Below are positions 22,601 through 34,593 of a DNA stretch of 64,000 nt, one piece after another (the stretch's first letter is position 1; each line of letters starts with the position of its first letter). Both the position numbers and the translations under genes were made by a program. Under the pieces are notes generated by a model. That model was not told the DNA's origin and searched no databases. It was given only the letters and a program-made list of their open reading frames with translations. This DNA comes from Lotus japonicus (taxonomy: Eukaryota > Streptophyta > Magnoliopsida > Fabales > Fabaceae), in contig NC_080045.1 in assembly GCF_012489685.1 (NCBI RefSeq), forward strand, positions 48,567,096-48,631,095. The letters are read 5' to 3'.

Positions 22601-25600
22601 TCAGGATGGCACATATAGCAACAAACTTTTACCAAGGGTCATGGTAAAGATAATGCATGGCAGCAGCATAAGCTTCTTGGAACATATACAAGTACTCCTC
22701 ATCCCCAAACAGTAAATAAGCCTGAAAGGTCATGCATAGAAACCAAAATGAGAGAATTCAATGAAATATTGACTAATTAAGTCAAGCATAATAAAGGGAT
22801 GATTGCAAAAAGGAAAAAAGAAAAAGGAATTCTTGTTAAAAATATCCCAAGTGGTTAATAATGTAAAAAAAGTGGTTAATCAATAACCGCTATATGACTT
22901 AACTCATCACTTGAGTAAATAAATGTTCATGCACTTAAAATATGTTAACTTATAATTTCATTTTGCAATTTCCCTGAGAATGATTCTTGAGCAACATATC
23001 TTTTTATATAGTAAAATCTTACATCATATCAGCAAAATATATAGTAAGTGACAAGCATAAATAAGGTGGCATCAACAAGCAGACTAATTTTAGAGTTCGT
23101 AGACAAAATTACGGCCCTCAACAGTCCCTCTTTCTTCTCTATTAAAATTTCTTTTTGTTAAAGTAGTCCTTAATGCATAAAATGAATTCTAGGGATGTCT
23201 TCAACACAGATCAAAGTTCAAACAAGTGGTGGAATAATTTAGAATGAAACTCATGTACAGCAATTGTACTTATTTGTCATTGTAAATACACAGAGAGAAA
23301 TCATTTTTAAAAATATTTTGATAAAAGATGACTTTATTAATATATAACCCAAGCACAAACAGGACATAAGATTTTTTCTCCTAAACTAGATAAAATCCAA
23401 TGAAGCAAAAGAATAAAAAATATAAAAATGGGAAGAATATCATGAAGTGTAGTTTTACCATTTTCTTTTATTTATGATATAACCAGATGACGCAGTAAAG
23501 CAGAAGCAAATAAAACAAATAACATGTGTGCTTGGACAAATACACACTGGGAAGATGCTCAAACAAAAGTAAAATAAAAATCCGACAACATCATGGGTGT
23601 ATTTTGGTTTATTAAATTAAATCTAGAATATCATAAGGAACAGAAGTTCTTATGCATAATCATAGAAATTGACTCTTCTGTGAAAAATGCTCCATTAAGG
23701 CTTCTTCATACTAAATTCCTGCTACTAACCTTCAAAAGATACTCATAAAAAGAGTCAATGCTAGTTCCTATCCCAGCATCCTGCAAGAAGACAGAAAAAT
23801 GCTGTAGTTGCTGCTGATACACAAAAAGTATGAAGAATCTATGTCCTGATTTAAAAGTCAGGCATATTCAGGTAGAGAAAGATCACCGGGACAGAGACAG
23901 AAGAGTGCAAAACCCAGAAACTCAAAAGCAACAACTAATTCATATTTTGCATATTTTTTCGCCTCTTCAAATAGACAACAACAGAATTAAGCTAGGAGAC
24001 AAAAGATAATTCTTGAATATACTCAAGTGCTTCCTTAACACAAATAGCCTGTAAGAGAAAAAAGAAAATACCAAAGAAATGAATAAAGAATAAACAGCAA
24101 AAGTTTCGAGTCATGAGACTGAGGTAATCAATAGCCACAACATTATTTAACGTCAACAAACCCCAAACCCTATAATTCACTATACACATCTTATACCTTG
24201 ATCCTTCTTTTTATACACCAAAGGTCCTCTGGTTCCACATACCAGAAGTTTCACTTAGTTATTACTCAAAATAGTTGAATATACAAGCCAAACCTAAGCC
24301 TCTACTATATGCAGAAACAAATCACCTTGTTAAGATTTCATTAAACCTATGAAAGTAAGGTGGCATTTTACAAAATATAAAATAGGAAAACAATGTAAAA
24401 ATAAGGTGAAGGTAGTAGCACAAGAATTTGGATGGCAACAAGCCTTAAACTATCCAGAATGGCAACACTCCTCCAAACAGCAACAAGAATTTGGATGGGA
24501 GAGGGAAAACATCAAAGGCAATCAAGGCAGAGGTAGTAGCACAAGATCAGCCAAACCCGAATGTGTGCAGACTTGGTCACATTTGACAGAGCGTGGAAAG
24601 TTACCTTCTAGCCAAGTTGCAACCTCCTAGGCCTGAAATTCCCACAGTACAACCAGAAAAACACCCAGCACAGTGGCTGAACAACCTGAAATATGCAACA
24701 GGCTGAAATTGCACCAGAATCCAGAAGTTCTGGCCCTACTACCTAGGTCAAACATCAAAGCTCCTCTCCCACAAGGTGCAACTAATTGTTACTCTAATCA
24801 TGGATAATCCGTGGAAAAGAAAGAATGCGTCAACTCGGAATACATAAAGCCCATCTACATAAAATAATTTATTTACAATTTCTTTTAGTAAAAGGCTGAA
24901 AGAAGGGTGTCAGTAAAAGTTGAAAACACAGCCCTTGATATCATGTGTAGGGGGAGAGAGAGAGAGAGAGAGAGAGAGAAAGAAGGAACTACACTACAAG
25001 GAAATCGATAAATAGCTCTAATTAGGATAACTGTATTTAATTATACAAGAGTACAAGAGGAATAAGGCACGTACAAGTGTACAAGAAGGTAGTATACATG
25101 CAGATAAAAACAGGAGTAGAAATAAAAGGCGCTATAATTGTTAAAGAAAGTGCCGCATCACACTACATATTTATTTGCTCTATTATTTCAAAAATTTGTT
25201 CACTAAAAAGAGTAATAGATGAGAATATGCCATAAAATAAAGAATGTCACTTTCAACAAATAAAATGTATTATGTACCTTTTGTGTCCATTCACCTGTAA
25301 AAACATTAATATGAGCACCAACCAAATTAAGCTTTGAACGACGTGCCCAAAGTCCATGCACTGCATTCTTGGTGACTTGTTCAAAAACTGCAAGTCAAAA
25401 AATTTACAAAGAAAGGATTATAAGTAATAAGACAATGTCCCCCGGCCTTCCTTTCCCAAGAGAGTGAAGACTGGAAATAATGATGATAGTAAAGGAAAGC
25501 TAAAAATCAAAGCATTTGGTAATAATTTGTGGATAGAGAAACTGGCAACATTTAAGATGCATAAGCATCCTAACTAGACAATCTTAATCTGCCAATGAAT

Positions 25601-28600
25601 AAATAGGAATAGAAAACTAACATGCAATTACAATAATAAAAAATGTTTTGGGACAGGAGGGCAGTGAGGTTGGTAATGGTAAAAGCAAGGACAAGTAACA
25701 TAATAAAGATGACAATAAAGGTGTGTTGTGACTTAAATATTCAAGGAGATGGATTTGGTACAAGATACTATAATTAAGTAAAACACTAAGTGTACTTATG
25801 ATTTACTTGTTGCATTAACATATAATGTGATCAATAAAGTATTTTGTTTCTATGTGTGAGCTAAGAAAAGGGAAAATACTCAAGGAGATATTGTCAAGCT
25901 ATAAGCTCCAATGAGTGCTCTTTGGCCCCCATCCGAACGTGCTCAGATTCTAGAGTAAGGAAACTAATTACAGATAAATCAGATCCCTAAGGTTCAGGGA
26001 TCAAGATCGGATTAAACAGGAAGATCAGGCAACCAGGTTTTGGGATCTGATCGAACATGAGACGGTAGTCCACTTGGTGGGTTCATTAGTCAAATATGTG
26101 GTGGTCAATGGCGGTAGAAATTACTGTAGGTGGCAGATGTTGACAGCAATTTGAGCTCAGTGGATGTGCTGAAACTGACTTCCAACTTCCAAGCACAATG
26201 GAGGTGCGAGACTGTGGCGGGTATAATCAAGATGACCTAGGGTTTGCATAGGTCCAGTAAAGGCAGCCTATGGTTTGCTGAAGCAAAGTCTACCTGATCA
26301 GGAGCTCTAATAAGTTTAATGAAATTGAAAGGAATGACTCGGAATATTATTCACGTCATTATCCATTAAGTCAAAACTGTACATGGGTGAATTACAATTT
26401 AAAGACTGATGTAGATAATGAAAAATAAATCTGTCCTCATAAAGGGAACAAATAATACAGCCTGAATGCACAACAATGCTATCCTAAAATAGCGCTATGT
26501 ACATTATTTACAACACATTAAAGGATCATGGTGGAAAAAATTAAGAAAAGGTTAAATTCAAAAAGAGAAATCCAACGTATTGGGCCTCTGCAAAAGAGCT
26601 AAGTAGGAAAAATAGCAAGCATCGTGTAGCTCAGAAAGTTACTACGAAGGAAGTTTGCCAGGTGAGAGCCCAAGCATTTGATCTTTTGGTACCAAAAGTT
26701 ATTGTGTATGAAAACTCTAAGAACTATACTGGAATTCGACTCCTTGCATCAAGTATCTCACAAAATGATCTAAAAATAAATAGTAAACTTACTAGGATCA
26801 CTTGTCAAACGGCTTAGAACTCCAAATTCAAGAGTCAATGTCCCACCACCAGCTGTTGAAGTTATCTAAGCACAAAAATAAAATTTTTAATGCATCATGA
26901 AAGAAGAGATAGGTTGAAGATATAAGATACGCAAAACAAGGGCATGAAACTGATCTCAGGACAGATTTTCTGTTTCTCAAAAAGAAAATAGTGGAGCAAA
27001 GATCAGTCTCCAAGCCATCTCCTATGCTAACTTAAAATCAGTTGTCCATTTGTTTCTTATGTGTCATTTGACACTATAGCGACTTTGCCAGATCAGTGAC
27101 TATCAAACGTTTAAACATAAAAGGAGAAAGCACAGGTGAAGACGCTACCTTGCTTTCATGTTTATCAACTCCGTACAACAAATTTACAGACCCAAATGGA
27201 ATTCCTGCAATACAACATATCATACAAAGTCAATATATGATGTTTAATACTATTAAGAAGGTAAAAGTTAAAACAACATTCTATATCAAGCTAAGCTGAA
27301 AACAATTGCAGTTCTGCACCACTCTGAGTAAATAACTGTAATGGTGATTTCTTGACACCTCTGCTATTTTTTCTATGGTTGTGAATAGTGAACATATGTC
27401 TTGATGTCATGTATGGCAAGAGTTAAGCAAGGGAATCCTCTTCCCCTTCTTAATTTTAGAAGTTGATGATAAATGTCAAATGTTTTCAGGGTTGTTCATA
27501 AGCATCTCAATAAGGGTGATAGAGTTGGATCAGATAAGATTAGCGGCTCAGCTTCAGTTAATAATACTGTCCGCATTTCGTTGAAGGATAGTAATACTTC
27601 TGTGAATTTTATATCTATCTTTTAGTTCTTTGAAGCTATTTCTGGTCAAAAGAAAAATGAGGTATTAGCAATTGTCTGGTGTAGGTGAACAAAACAGAAA
27701 GGATTTTCTTGTTAGTTGGGAGGTTGGTTGTAGTTTTAACTTGTAAGCTACAATATAAACAATGAAGTCGAAGTTTTGTGCAGTTTATGCAATTCTCTAA
27801 TGCATTTGGTTTGAGCAGAACGCATGGATATTAGAGATGTCTCTCTGTCCTTAAATTTGCTATTGGAAATGATTATGCTTTTAGCTCCTTTTTGGTGTTC
27901 TGCCCATGGCTGTTTCCAACTTTCAAAATATATTCAGAAAAATCAAATTTCAACCCTCATATTTGAACATTCTATATGAAGCACTTTGTTCTTTGTTCTT
28001 CATCTGTATCTGTGTCAGTCCACACCATAGTGGTGTGCAATGCCATCAAAAGTCAAAATTAGAATGATAAACAATAATATATTTAAAAAGGATGCAAACA
28101 AAATAATCCTTTTTTGAACAAAGAATGATGATCTTGAGAGCAAAGATACTAAAATATAAGCACACTCAGTTGTGAATCTTGCAATACCTGTAGGAGTATC
28201 AAATGCAGGTAACAACCTCCTCGCAAGATCTTCTGCTAAGTTCAGTAACTGATTATCATACAATGGGACTCTCATACCCTGCAGACAGTGAATGGAAAGA
28301 TAATCAAGACCTTAGAACTTTATGTACTGGTATATTATATAAATTATCAATGAAATGAGATATTAATCAGAACCCTGTGAATGCACAAAAAAAGCACCCA
28401 ATAATGTAAACATTTAACACGAGAATAAGTACCACCTTTAACATCAACATAAACTCCAGTTAACTATAAACAGGAAACCATCGAATAAAAAGGGAAAACT
28501 TCTGAAAGAGATATTCTCCAAGAGATAAAGTTAATAGTACAAAAGGAATAACATTTGAATGGCCCAGTGCCATAAGGAATTTGTTTATAGAGGAAGATAC

Positions 28601-30622
28601 TGTACTCTCGCCACTAATCAGCCAACTCAATAAATTTGGCTCAGCAAATTCCTATGACTCAAACCCCCTTAATTTTAAGGCTTGTAACAAGCCTCCCAAC
28701 TTACAAACACAATCCTTTTTCTCTACTAACCCACTCCTATCCTCGGAAAAAAAAAACATAATTTCCCTATCCTTTGAGTCGTTCACATAGAAATCCGGGA
28801 AAAGAAATAAATAGAATGATGGACAAGCAGGCCTGAAAGAGTTATCCTACTACCCAAAAGGCAGAAAGCAACCTTCCAATCACTGAACACTAGAAACCTT
28901 CTGCACACTGGATCCCGAAAACACTTAGCCCATGGATTAGAATCCAAAGAAACACCCATATAAGTCAAGGTCAAGGGCCGCTGCAATTGCAAGATTCACC
29001 AAGCAGAAAAAGGAGTGATACACAGAAAGAATCTGACTGTCCGTGATAGAACCACCCTGAAATCTGATGTTATTCCTCACAGAACCCTAATTCCCAAATT
29101 GGAAACTAGAGCAGAATACAAGAGAGAGTCCACGCCCTCTAGAGAGTCCACACCCTCTTCCTAATCCCAATACCCAAAATGATACAAAAGATACCCCTAA
29201 CTCTTTAATGTCTGTTATTTATAGGCTACATGCCTCAATAACATTCTAACTAACTCCCTAAGTATAACTAACTAACTAACCCCTAACCTTGAGTTCCTAT
29301 CAGTCCGCCACCAAAGCAAAGAGCTACTTTCCGCCACCAAAGCATAGAGGTGAAACCATAACCTAATCTGATTGATACTACTTAAGGTGCGTTTAGAAGA
29401 GCTTATGTAAGCTTATTTTATAGTATAAGCGCTTAACCAGGTATTTGGTTAAACTTATAGAAATATAATGTATGACCTATCTATAAGCTCAAGCTCTTTT
29501 GAGCTTACTCTTATTTTGATAAGCTTCTCATATTAGCTTAGCCTATGAAACAGCGTTTATACCTACATCTAAGCTCCTTTGAGCTTATTTTAATAAGCTT
29601 CTCAAATAAGTTTATGAATAAGCGTTTAAATGATAAGTGTTTATTGACATTAGTTCTTAATTAAATTGATTACCCAAATGCACCCTAAAAGAGATCCAGA
29701 TTCCTATCAACACCATCCAACTTGAACATCAGCAGCCTAGTGCCTCCTCACCGGCCATGATTTATGTATGCATGCAGTATGGTTTTAAATCACGGTCTGA
29801 AACTGTGATTTCGGCCGCGATGTTAAGGTTTTGGAGGTTTCCGAAACCGCAACATGGCTTTGATTTCGGCTGCGACAGTCAATGTTTGTTCACAATTTTC
29901 CACAATGCTACCTTTATCGCAACCCCAATTTAAAAGCTAGAATTCCACTAATGTAAATGTAATCATGTGCATTATATAATATAATAAATGATACCGTAGC
30001 GTAATCAGAGGCAATAAGATGAGCTGAAATCAATCCTCCAAGGACTCTAATAGTGGTCTCAAACACAGAAACCGTCTTATTCTGCAACCAACCCAGCATA
30101 GAATAAATCAAATAACATTTGGATGAAACTAATCAAAAATCAAAAAAATGGTTGGTGCTTGATTTTGCTTTGATAAATTGATAAATTGACTACTCACTAT
30201 ATCAAAGCGAAGGTTTTTACCAATCCATTCAACAGAAGCTGCAAAGCGTTGACGATCACCAAGCAAAGCCAAAGTGTCCAACGAGTCAATCTATAACGCA
30301 ATTCAAATTCATTAGAAATTGAATGTGAAAGTGAGAGAGTGAAAGAGTGAGAGTGAATGGCTAATTAGCTACGAACCAAGGTTAAGGCATAACCACCAAT
30401 GGTGTCTTCTCCTTTGCATGAAAGAGGTTTCAATTCATCGAGTGGGAAAGCGTGGTCCATGTATCCATTGAAAGCGTGATAGAACATTTCACGGACCTCG
30501 TCTCTCAGCTGTTTCGCTTCTTCTCCGGTGACGCTGGCGGCGGCGGCCACCGTGAGAGAGGTTAAGAGTAACAGTGAATGGATCTGAATCCACCGCACCC
30601 TCCTCCCTCGTTCCATTTTCAC
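16620..30622 (-). CDS. MNS4: GH47 EDEM-like alpha-mannosidase (MNS4 class), 16 exons, 615 aa
   Basis: Role by family: trims mannose from misfolded glycoproteins in the ER and marks them for ERAD. Exons: 30622-30377, 30290-30198, 30081-29995, 28278-28188, 27204-27149, 26865-26793, 25387-25278, 23780-23730, 22721-22633, 22497-22416, 22305-22192, 21165-21086, 20296-20161, 19726-19656, 19576-19330, 16841-16620. All phases join (1848 nt). Residues about 10-30 are a signal-peptide-like hydrophobic segment. GH47 motifs in order are GGYALTLIDSLDTLALLGD, SVFETTIRVLGG, TLEFGVLSRL, DSFYEYLLKA, RPELIESTYWLYKATRDP and HMESFFLAETVKYLWLLFD, so the conserved acidic residues (VFET, DSFYE, PELIE, MESFF) are kept. 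The Ser/Thr/Asp-rich tail is in the last exon, beyond a 2.5-kb intron. One acceptor is AAG (before 22305). Length fits Arabidopsis MNS4 (about 620 aa). The alternative is the MNS5 paralogue; order with neighbours favours MNS4. A second possible start lies two codons in. Confidence 0.93.
17533..17895. mobile_element. Candidate MITE (363 bp)
   Basis: Ends TATTGTTTGG at 17533-17542 and CCAAACAATA at 17886-17895 are perfect 10-bp inverted copies, and the AT-rich interior lacks coding content. No convincing target duplication was found, so the family is not assigned. Confidence 0.4.
18448..18778 (-). repeat. Possible solo LTR remnant
   Basis: On the minus strand the segment starts TGTTTGGGTTC and ends TTATTCA. 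It has promoter-like TATAAATAAG near its middle, followed by pyrimidine/purine blocks, the texture of a plant LTR. The five bases outside the two ends do not match, so the boundaries or the identification may be wrong. Confidence 0.3.
20672..20690. repeat. Poly(G) run of 19 bases in a mannosidase intron
   Basis: An uninterrupted G run followed by C, inside intron 12. Such runs are unstable and are often miscounted in sequencing, so the length is not reliable. It is well away from splice sites. Confidence 0.9.
23781..25277 (-). other. Intron 7 of the mannosidase gene, with a repeat-rich core
   Basis: A long intron holding a GA microsatellite at 24954-24979 and a 24349-24800 stretch with repeated CAAGAATTTGGATGG words (24422-24436 and 24484-24498). 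An open frame of about 90 codons there has no recognisable domain and lacks splice support, so it is treated as insertion-derived or chance. Confidence 0.5.
24954..24979. repeat. (GA)n microsatellite
   Basis: About 13 GA units follow GGGG inside intron 7 of the mannosidase gene. Probably length-polymorphic. Confidence 0.9.
25388..26792 (-). other. Intron 6 of the mannosidase gene
   Basis: AT-rich flanks surround a more GC-balanced core at about 25900-26330 (AGATCGG, GTGGTGGTCAATGGCGG), which looks like inserted foreign DNA. No ends or duplications could be defined. Confidence 0.4.
27205..28187 (-). other. Intron 4 of the mannosidase gene
   Basis: About 27340-27990 has a composition and strand bias (T-rich on the plus strand, with TTTTCAGG and TGTTTGGTTTG words) different from the neighbouring intron ends. 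It may be an old insertion. Nothing identifiable. Confidence 0.35.
29044..29302. repeat. Solo LTR (259 bp) in intron 3 of the mannosidase gene
   Basis: Begins TGATAGAACC, ends TTCCTATCA, and has the inverted ends TGATAG/CTATCA. It is flanked by a perfect 5-bp duplication GTCCG (29039-29043 and 29303-29307). Removing the LTR and one copy restores CTGACTGTCCGCCACC. The interior has a TATTTATAGGC box. No internal retroelement sequence adjoins it, so it is the product of LTR-LTR recombination. The termini resemble those of the gypsy chromovirus at 5069-12714, though the body differs. Confidence 0.88.
29387..29687. mobile_element. MITE-like element rich in AAGCTTAT words
   Basis: Ends GGTGCGTTT and AAATGCACC are near-perfect inverted repeats. 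The interior has many AAGCTTAT/ATAAGCTT and TGAGCTTA words in both orientations, so it would fold on itself. A related composition occurs at 51534-51705. It lies inside intron 3 of the mannosidase gene. The target duplication is unclear. Confidence 0.55.
29783..29934. mobile_element. MITE-like palindromic segment
   Basis: The borders TTTTAAAT and ATTTAAAA enclose repeated CGCGA/TTTCGG/CCGAAA words in both orientations (TTTCGGCCGCGATG, TTCCGAAACCGC, TTTCGGCTGCGAC). This is typical of a degraded foldback MITE in an intron. Confidence 0.45.
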
Positions 30623-30939
30623 GATCAGTGCTGCTATGCTACACTTGAAATTTGATAGATTGATGCTTCACTCTCCACTTTGTCTACTCAAACTCCCGTT
30701 ATAAACAATTTTATTATTATTATTTAATTAATTACTATTTCTTTATATATTTTACCCTCAAAAAAATTATATTTTAATCTTTGTGCTTTGTTTATTTAGA
30801 TTTTATATATCCCTTGGTCGATAGAGGAAGCGTGGCGGCGGGTGCAGCCTGACCCTGACGAGTTCAGATTGTTTGTGGATAATCAGATCGAGGGTGTGGG
30901 TGGAATGTTGCTGAGGAGTCACTAGATTCCCCTAGTGGC

Positions 30940-31440
30940 AGGTTCAGTAAAGCTCAATGTTGATGGTAGCTTTTGCGACAAGCTAATTGCATGGGGGAGG
31001 TGGCATTCTCTGTGTTGAGTGGGGTTGCTGGATGATTGGTTTTCTTCGCATGATCATGGAGGTAACGCGTTCTTGGTAGAGGCGAAGGCTCTCTGGGATG
31101 GGTTGATGCAGATATGGAGTCGTGGATTCAAGAGGATTGATTGTGAAGTGGATTGTGCAAAGGTTTCGTCGTGGAAGATCTGGATACAGTCGTTTTGCGC
31201 CGATGCTGGATGAAATATGTGAGCTTCTCCATACTCTCCATAAGGACTGGACAATGCATCTTCGGCAGGTTCACTATGACTACAATGTTTCGGTGGATTG
31301 TTTGGCCAAGTTTGGCGCCCATTCTTCCTCGTCGGGCATTCAAGTCCTCGAGACACCGTTTATTGAGTTGGACCCTGGTCCTAAGGGATTCTCTCTTAAT
31401 GTTGTAATTTGTCTTTCTTTTGTTAACTTTTCGATGTAAA
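30940..31440 (+). pseudogene. LINE-derived RNase H domain remnant
   Basis: Broken frames read VKLNVDGSFC, SHDHGGNAFLVEAKALWDGL, RGFKRIDCEVDC, ELLHTLHKDW and RQVHYDYNVSVDCLAKFGAH in order. This matches the plant RNase H (RVT_3) domain at the end of LINE polyproteins and related pseudogenes: DGS, a catalytic E in the EA-L block, D in the DC block, and the final A-D-LA motif (here V-D-CLA). Several frameshifts are present. It is probably the 3' end of a truncated LINE insertion upstream of the mannosidase gene. Confidence 0.8.
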
Positions 31441-32642
31441 AAATATATATATTTATCCTAAATAGAAAGTTATAAAAGTGATTAGAACTTTGTAAATATC
31501 TTGAGTATTGATGAGTATTGATGAATATTAATGAAAAAAAATATATTATAACTTTTCTGACATAATTTTCAACATGTCTTCATAAGGGTTTAATAATTAA
31601 TAGTTCCTTTGGTTGGAAAAGAAAAAGGCTTATAAGCACTTTTGGTCCCCAAGTTTATGAAATGTACAAACGGAGTCCCTTATTTTTAAAAATAGTATTT
31701 TACTACCCTACGTTAGGCTCCGTCAATACTTTTGGTCCCCCACTAGAATTTCGTCCAAAAACTAACTCTTTTATATCATTATTTTAATTTTACCATTTTG
31801 TGGAAAACAAATTGATACATCATACACTACTGCATCACTCAATCATTTATTCTTTTCTAGAAAAGATGATTATTTTTATTTCAATGGATAAAAGATGATT
31901 AAATTAAAGATTGTACATAAGAATCTTATTATACATAACATCTTATTACATAAGCATCAACTTTTTTCTCATTGTTCAACCTAGTAAACATTTCTTTCAT
32001 AGTATCAAATAGTTTTAATTTAATTTTTATGTTTTTTTTGAAAGAATTTAATTCTTATGTTACCAGTACTAAAAACTACTTATCCAACCATTAAAGCCAA
32101 TCAAATGAAACAAATTTTTATGTTTATTTTTTGAAAGAATTTAATTCTTATGTTACCAGTTCTAAAAACTACTTATCCAACCATTAAATCAAACAAACCA
32201 CCTAAATTATTTTACAAATGATGAAATACTAATTGACCATCAACCTCAGTTCAATTGACCTGGCGAAAAACGGTTAAGTTATTAAACTGCCCCATCATTG
32301 TTCCGTTCCACCAAAACCATGGTACAAGGAGAAATACAATTGCATCAATGGCTTCACCTCGGCTTAACCATCATCCTCGAATTATTATATCTTCACGTCT
32401 CAAAAATGAGGTGTGGAGAAGTGGAGGGAGAGAAATAAGAAAAATGAGAGAGAAGGTAAAAATGTAATAGATGATTTGATTGATAGAGAAAAGAGAAATA
32501 GATAGAAATGAAGGTGGAAAAGGAGTTGAGAGGTGTGTATATAGCATAACTCATCATCCTCTATTTCTCATAAGCTAAAACATGACATCATTCTATACGC
32601 ACCAATTTTGCAATCATATTAGTCACTGCAATAATATTTTGA
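31441..32642. other. Intergenic DNA with a 93-bp-offset tandem duplication
   Basis: About 31640-31760 has CACTTTTGGTCCCC and TTTTGGTCCCCCACT phrases common in plant DNA transposon ends, but no pair could be matched. 32030-32100 is repeated at 32123-32190 (offset 93), sharing GAAAGAATTTAATTCTTATG and AACTACTTATCC with few changes. No gene. Confidence 0.6.
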
Positions 32643-33601
32643 GGGCGTGTTTACTATGGACCACTTTTTGGTAGTCTATAGTTGCACCACCCCCTTTTTG
32701 ACCTACTATTGCAAGTTACCTGATTTTAAAAAAAAAATACATATGTATTAATCACAACAATTAATTTGTGATAATTTTAATTAAGTTAATTAAAACATAA
32801 TCTCTCCTCTCAGTTATTAGGTTAATTACTAGTTCATCTTCTTCCTTTCTTCATCTCAGATCCAAACCAGAATTGAACACAACATGAAATTTTCATCTCA
32901 ATCCCTAGCCCTAAGGAAGGTCGAACGGGATTGGGCATAGCAATCGGTGGCAGTGGAAATTTGACGGTGTCTTTGGGTGTGACGAGAGCATATTCCAGTT
33001 GCTTGATCTGAGTTGCAAGGCTTCGATCTGAGTCGCGGTTGAGGGGTCGGGTTTGTGGGTTTCTGAGTATGTGGGGTTCTTCAGATTTCTGCTCAAACTC
33101 CATCAACAATGATTCCTCAATCCATAAAACTCAAAACCAAGTGACAAAATTCCAATAAAATCCCAAAACCCAGCATAGAGGAGAGACCAGTGAGATGGAG
33201 AGAGCGAGAGGGGGCACGTACTCACTCGCCGGCGTGCAGAGAAGGTTTTTGCGACGGGGGTGGGGGTAAGGTTGCAGTGGCTGGGTGAATGTGTTTGGTT
33301 GTTTTTTCCAGATCTGGGTTTATGGGTTTATGGTGGTTTTTCATCTTCGTTCCAGATCTGGTTGTGACATTTTTGGATGAGAAAAGGTAACCTAGATCGG
33401 GAAAGGGGATGTGATGTTGATGACCGTGAATCTCGACCGAGAGAGAGAGAGAAAAAAGAGATTAGGGGTAATTAATTTACTTGAATATATTAAATATTTT
33501 AATTTTGAAAAAAATGAAAATAGAATAAAACCTGCTACCAGATCAAAATGTGAGTGGTGCAGCTTTGCACCACCGAAAAGTGGTCCATAATAAATTTTCC
33601 C
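32643..33601. mobile_element. Mutator-like (MULE) non-autonomous element, 959 bp
   Basis: The terminal inverted repeats start GGG and share TATGGACCACTTTT and GGT (32643-32675 and 33569-33601). They are flanked by a perfect 9-bp duplication ATATTTTGA (32634-32642 and 33602-33610), the size characteristic of Mutator-like elements. No transposase is present. The middle (about 32860-33430) is notably more GC-rich than its ends, with GGGTTTGTGGGTTTCTGAG-like content, so it may carry captured host DNA (Pack-MULE). No gene family was recognised there. Confidence 0.85.
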
Positions 33602-33610
33602 ATATTTTGA

Positions 33611-34593
33611 AACTTGTAAAATTCTTATCCTACGTAAACAAATAAGAATTCAATACAATTTACAGTAATGAAGCCATCAAGGTAAAAAAGTTAAATCTAC
33701 AGTGATGAATTCTCACTATAACCCAACAAGTCAGTACTCAGTACACATATGATCCATAATGCCTGGGAAAACAGGATCCCCGCAGTTCAACAGAAGAGTA
33801 TGACTCAAGCAGATAAGAATCACAAATGAATGTGAAGAAGCCAAATCCAATCGCTTGTTGCAATGTTGAGTTTAACCATCATGCCTACAGATGGAGAATA
33901 ATATACATTACAATTAGAGGCAGGAAGTAGAAAGAGGATAGCAAATATTAGATGCAATCGAAGAACAAGGAAACCATTCATAAGTGCTGCTACGACACAA
34001 ATCATTCGCTTAGAGACCGCATGTATATAACACAAGCAAGTTACAGTGCATATTTTATCATCCTCTTTTGCTTAATATTTATTTTATTTTATGAGTATCC
34101 ACAGTAGAACTAAAGCAGTAGAACCCGCCCAATAGCTTCTCAATTGATCATGATTCTCTCAGTTTCACAATAGCTTCTCAATCTCACATCTTCCTGCCTG
34201 CTTCAACTTCCTGTTCACATAGTCTTCTGTCATTCTAACTAATTTTGAGAAACATCTTTGACCCAGTGAGAATATTTTACTTAATAAATTTTCACATTAG
34301 AATATTCATTAGAGGCATTTAGCCATTTACAGACAGTAAAGTTATATAATTAACTTTATTTTAAAGATAAACCACAGCTGTTGCTTTAAATACAAAATTC
34401 ATTGATCATGTGTGTGAGAAAAGCACCTAAACTAAAAGATGAGAGAGAAATCAGAGAATACTATGGAACTTGAGCAGTAGAAGTAAAAGTTGTGTGTAAA
34501 GATGTTTCCAAAGCTAACTATCGAATTCTTAGTTAATTGAAAATATGCAACAAATATAGGAATAAAAACAGAGAAAGAGCACAAGTTATGAAC
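33611..34593 (-). other. Region downstream of EFG1, possible 3' UTR
   Basis: No coding frame. The first few hundred bases below 34594 may be 3' UTR of EFG1; the rest is AT-rich spacer. Nothing else is recognisable. Confidence 0.4.

Noticed and set aside
24349..24630. 93-codon plus-strand frame inside mannosidase intron 7
   Set aside because: No recognisable domain, repeated words suggest inserted repeat DNA, and the mannosidase frame joins correctly without it.
28728..28770. CTATCCT repeated on both sides of an A10 run as a fifth micro-insertion
   Set aside because: The shared word is only 7 bp and the second copy does not directly follow the A run.
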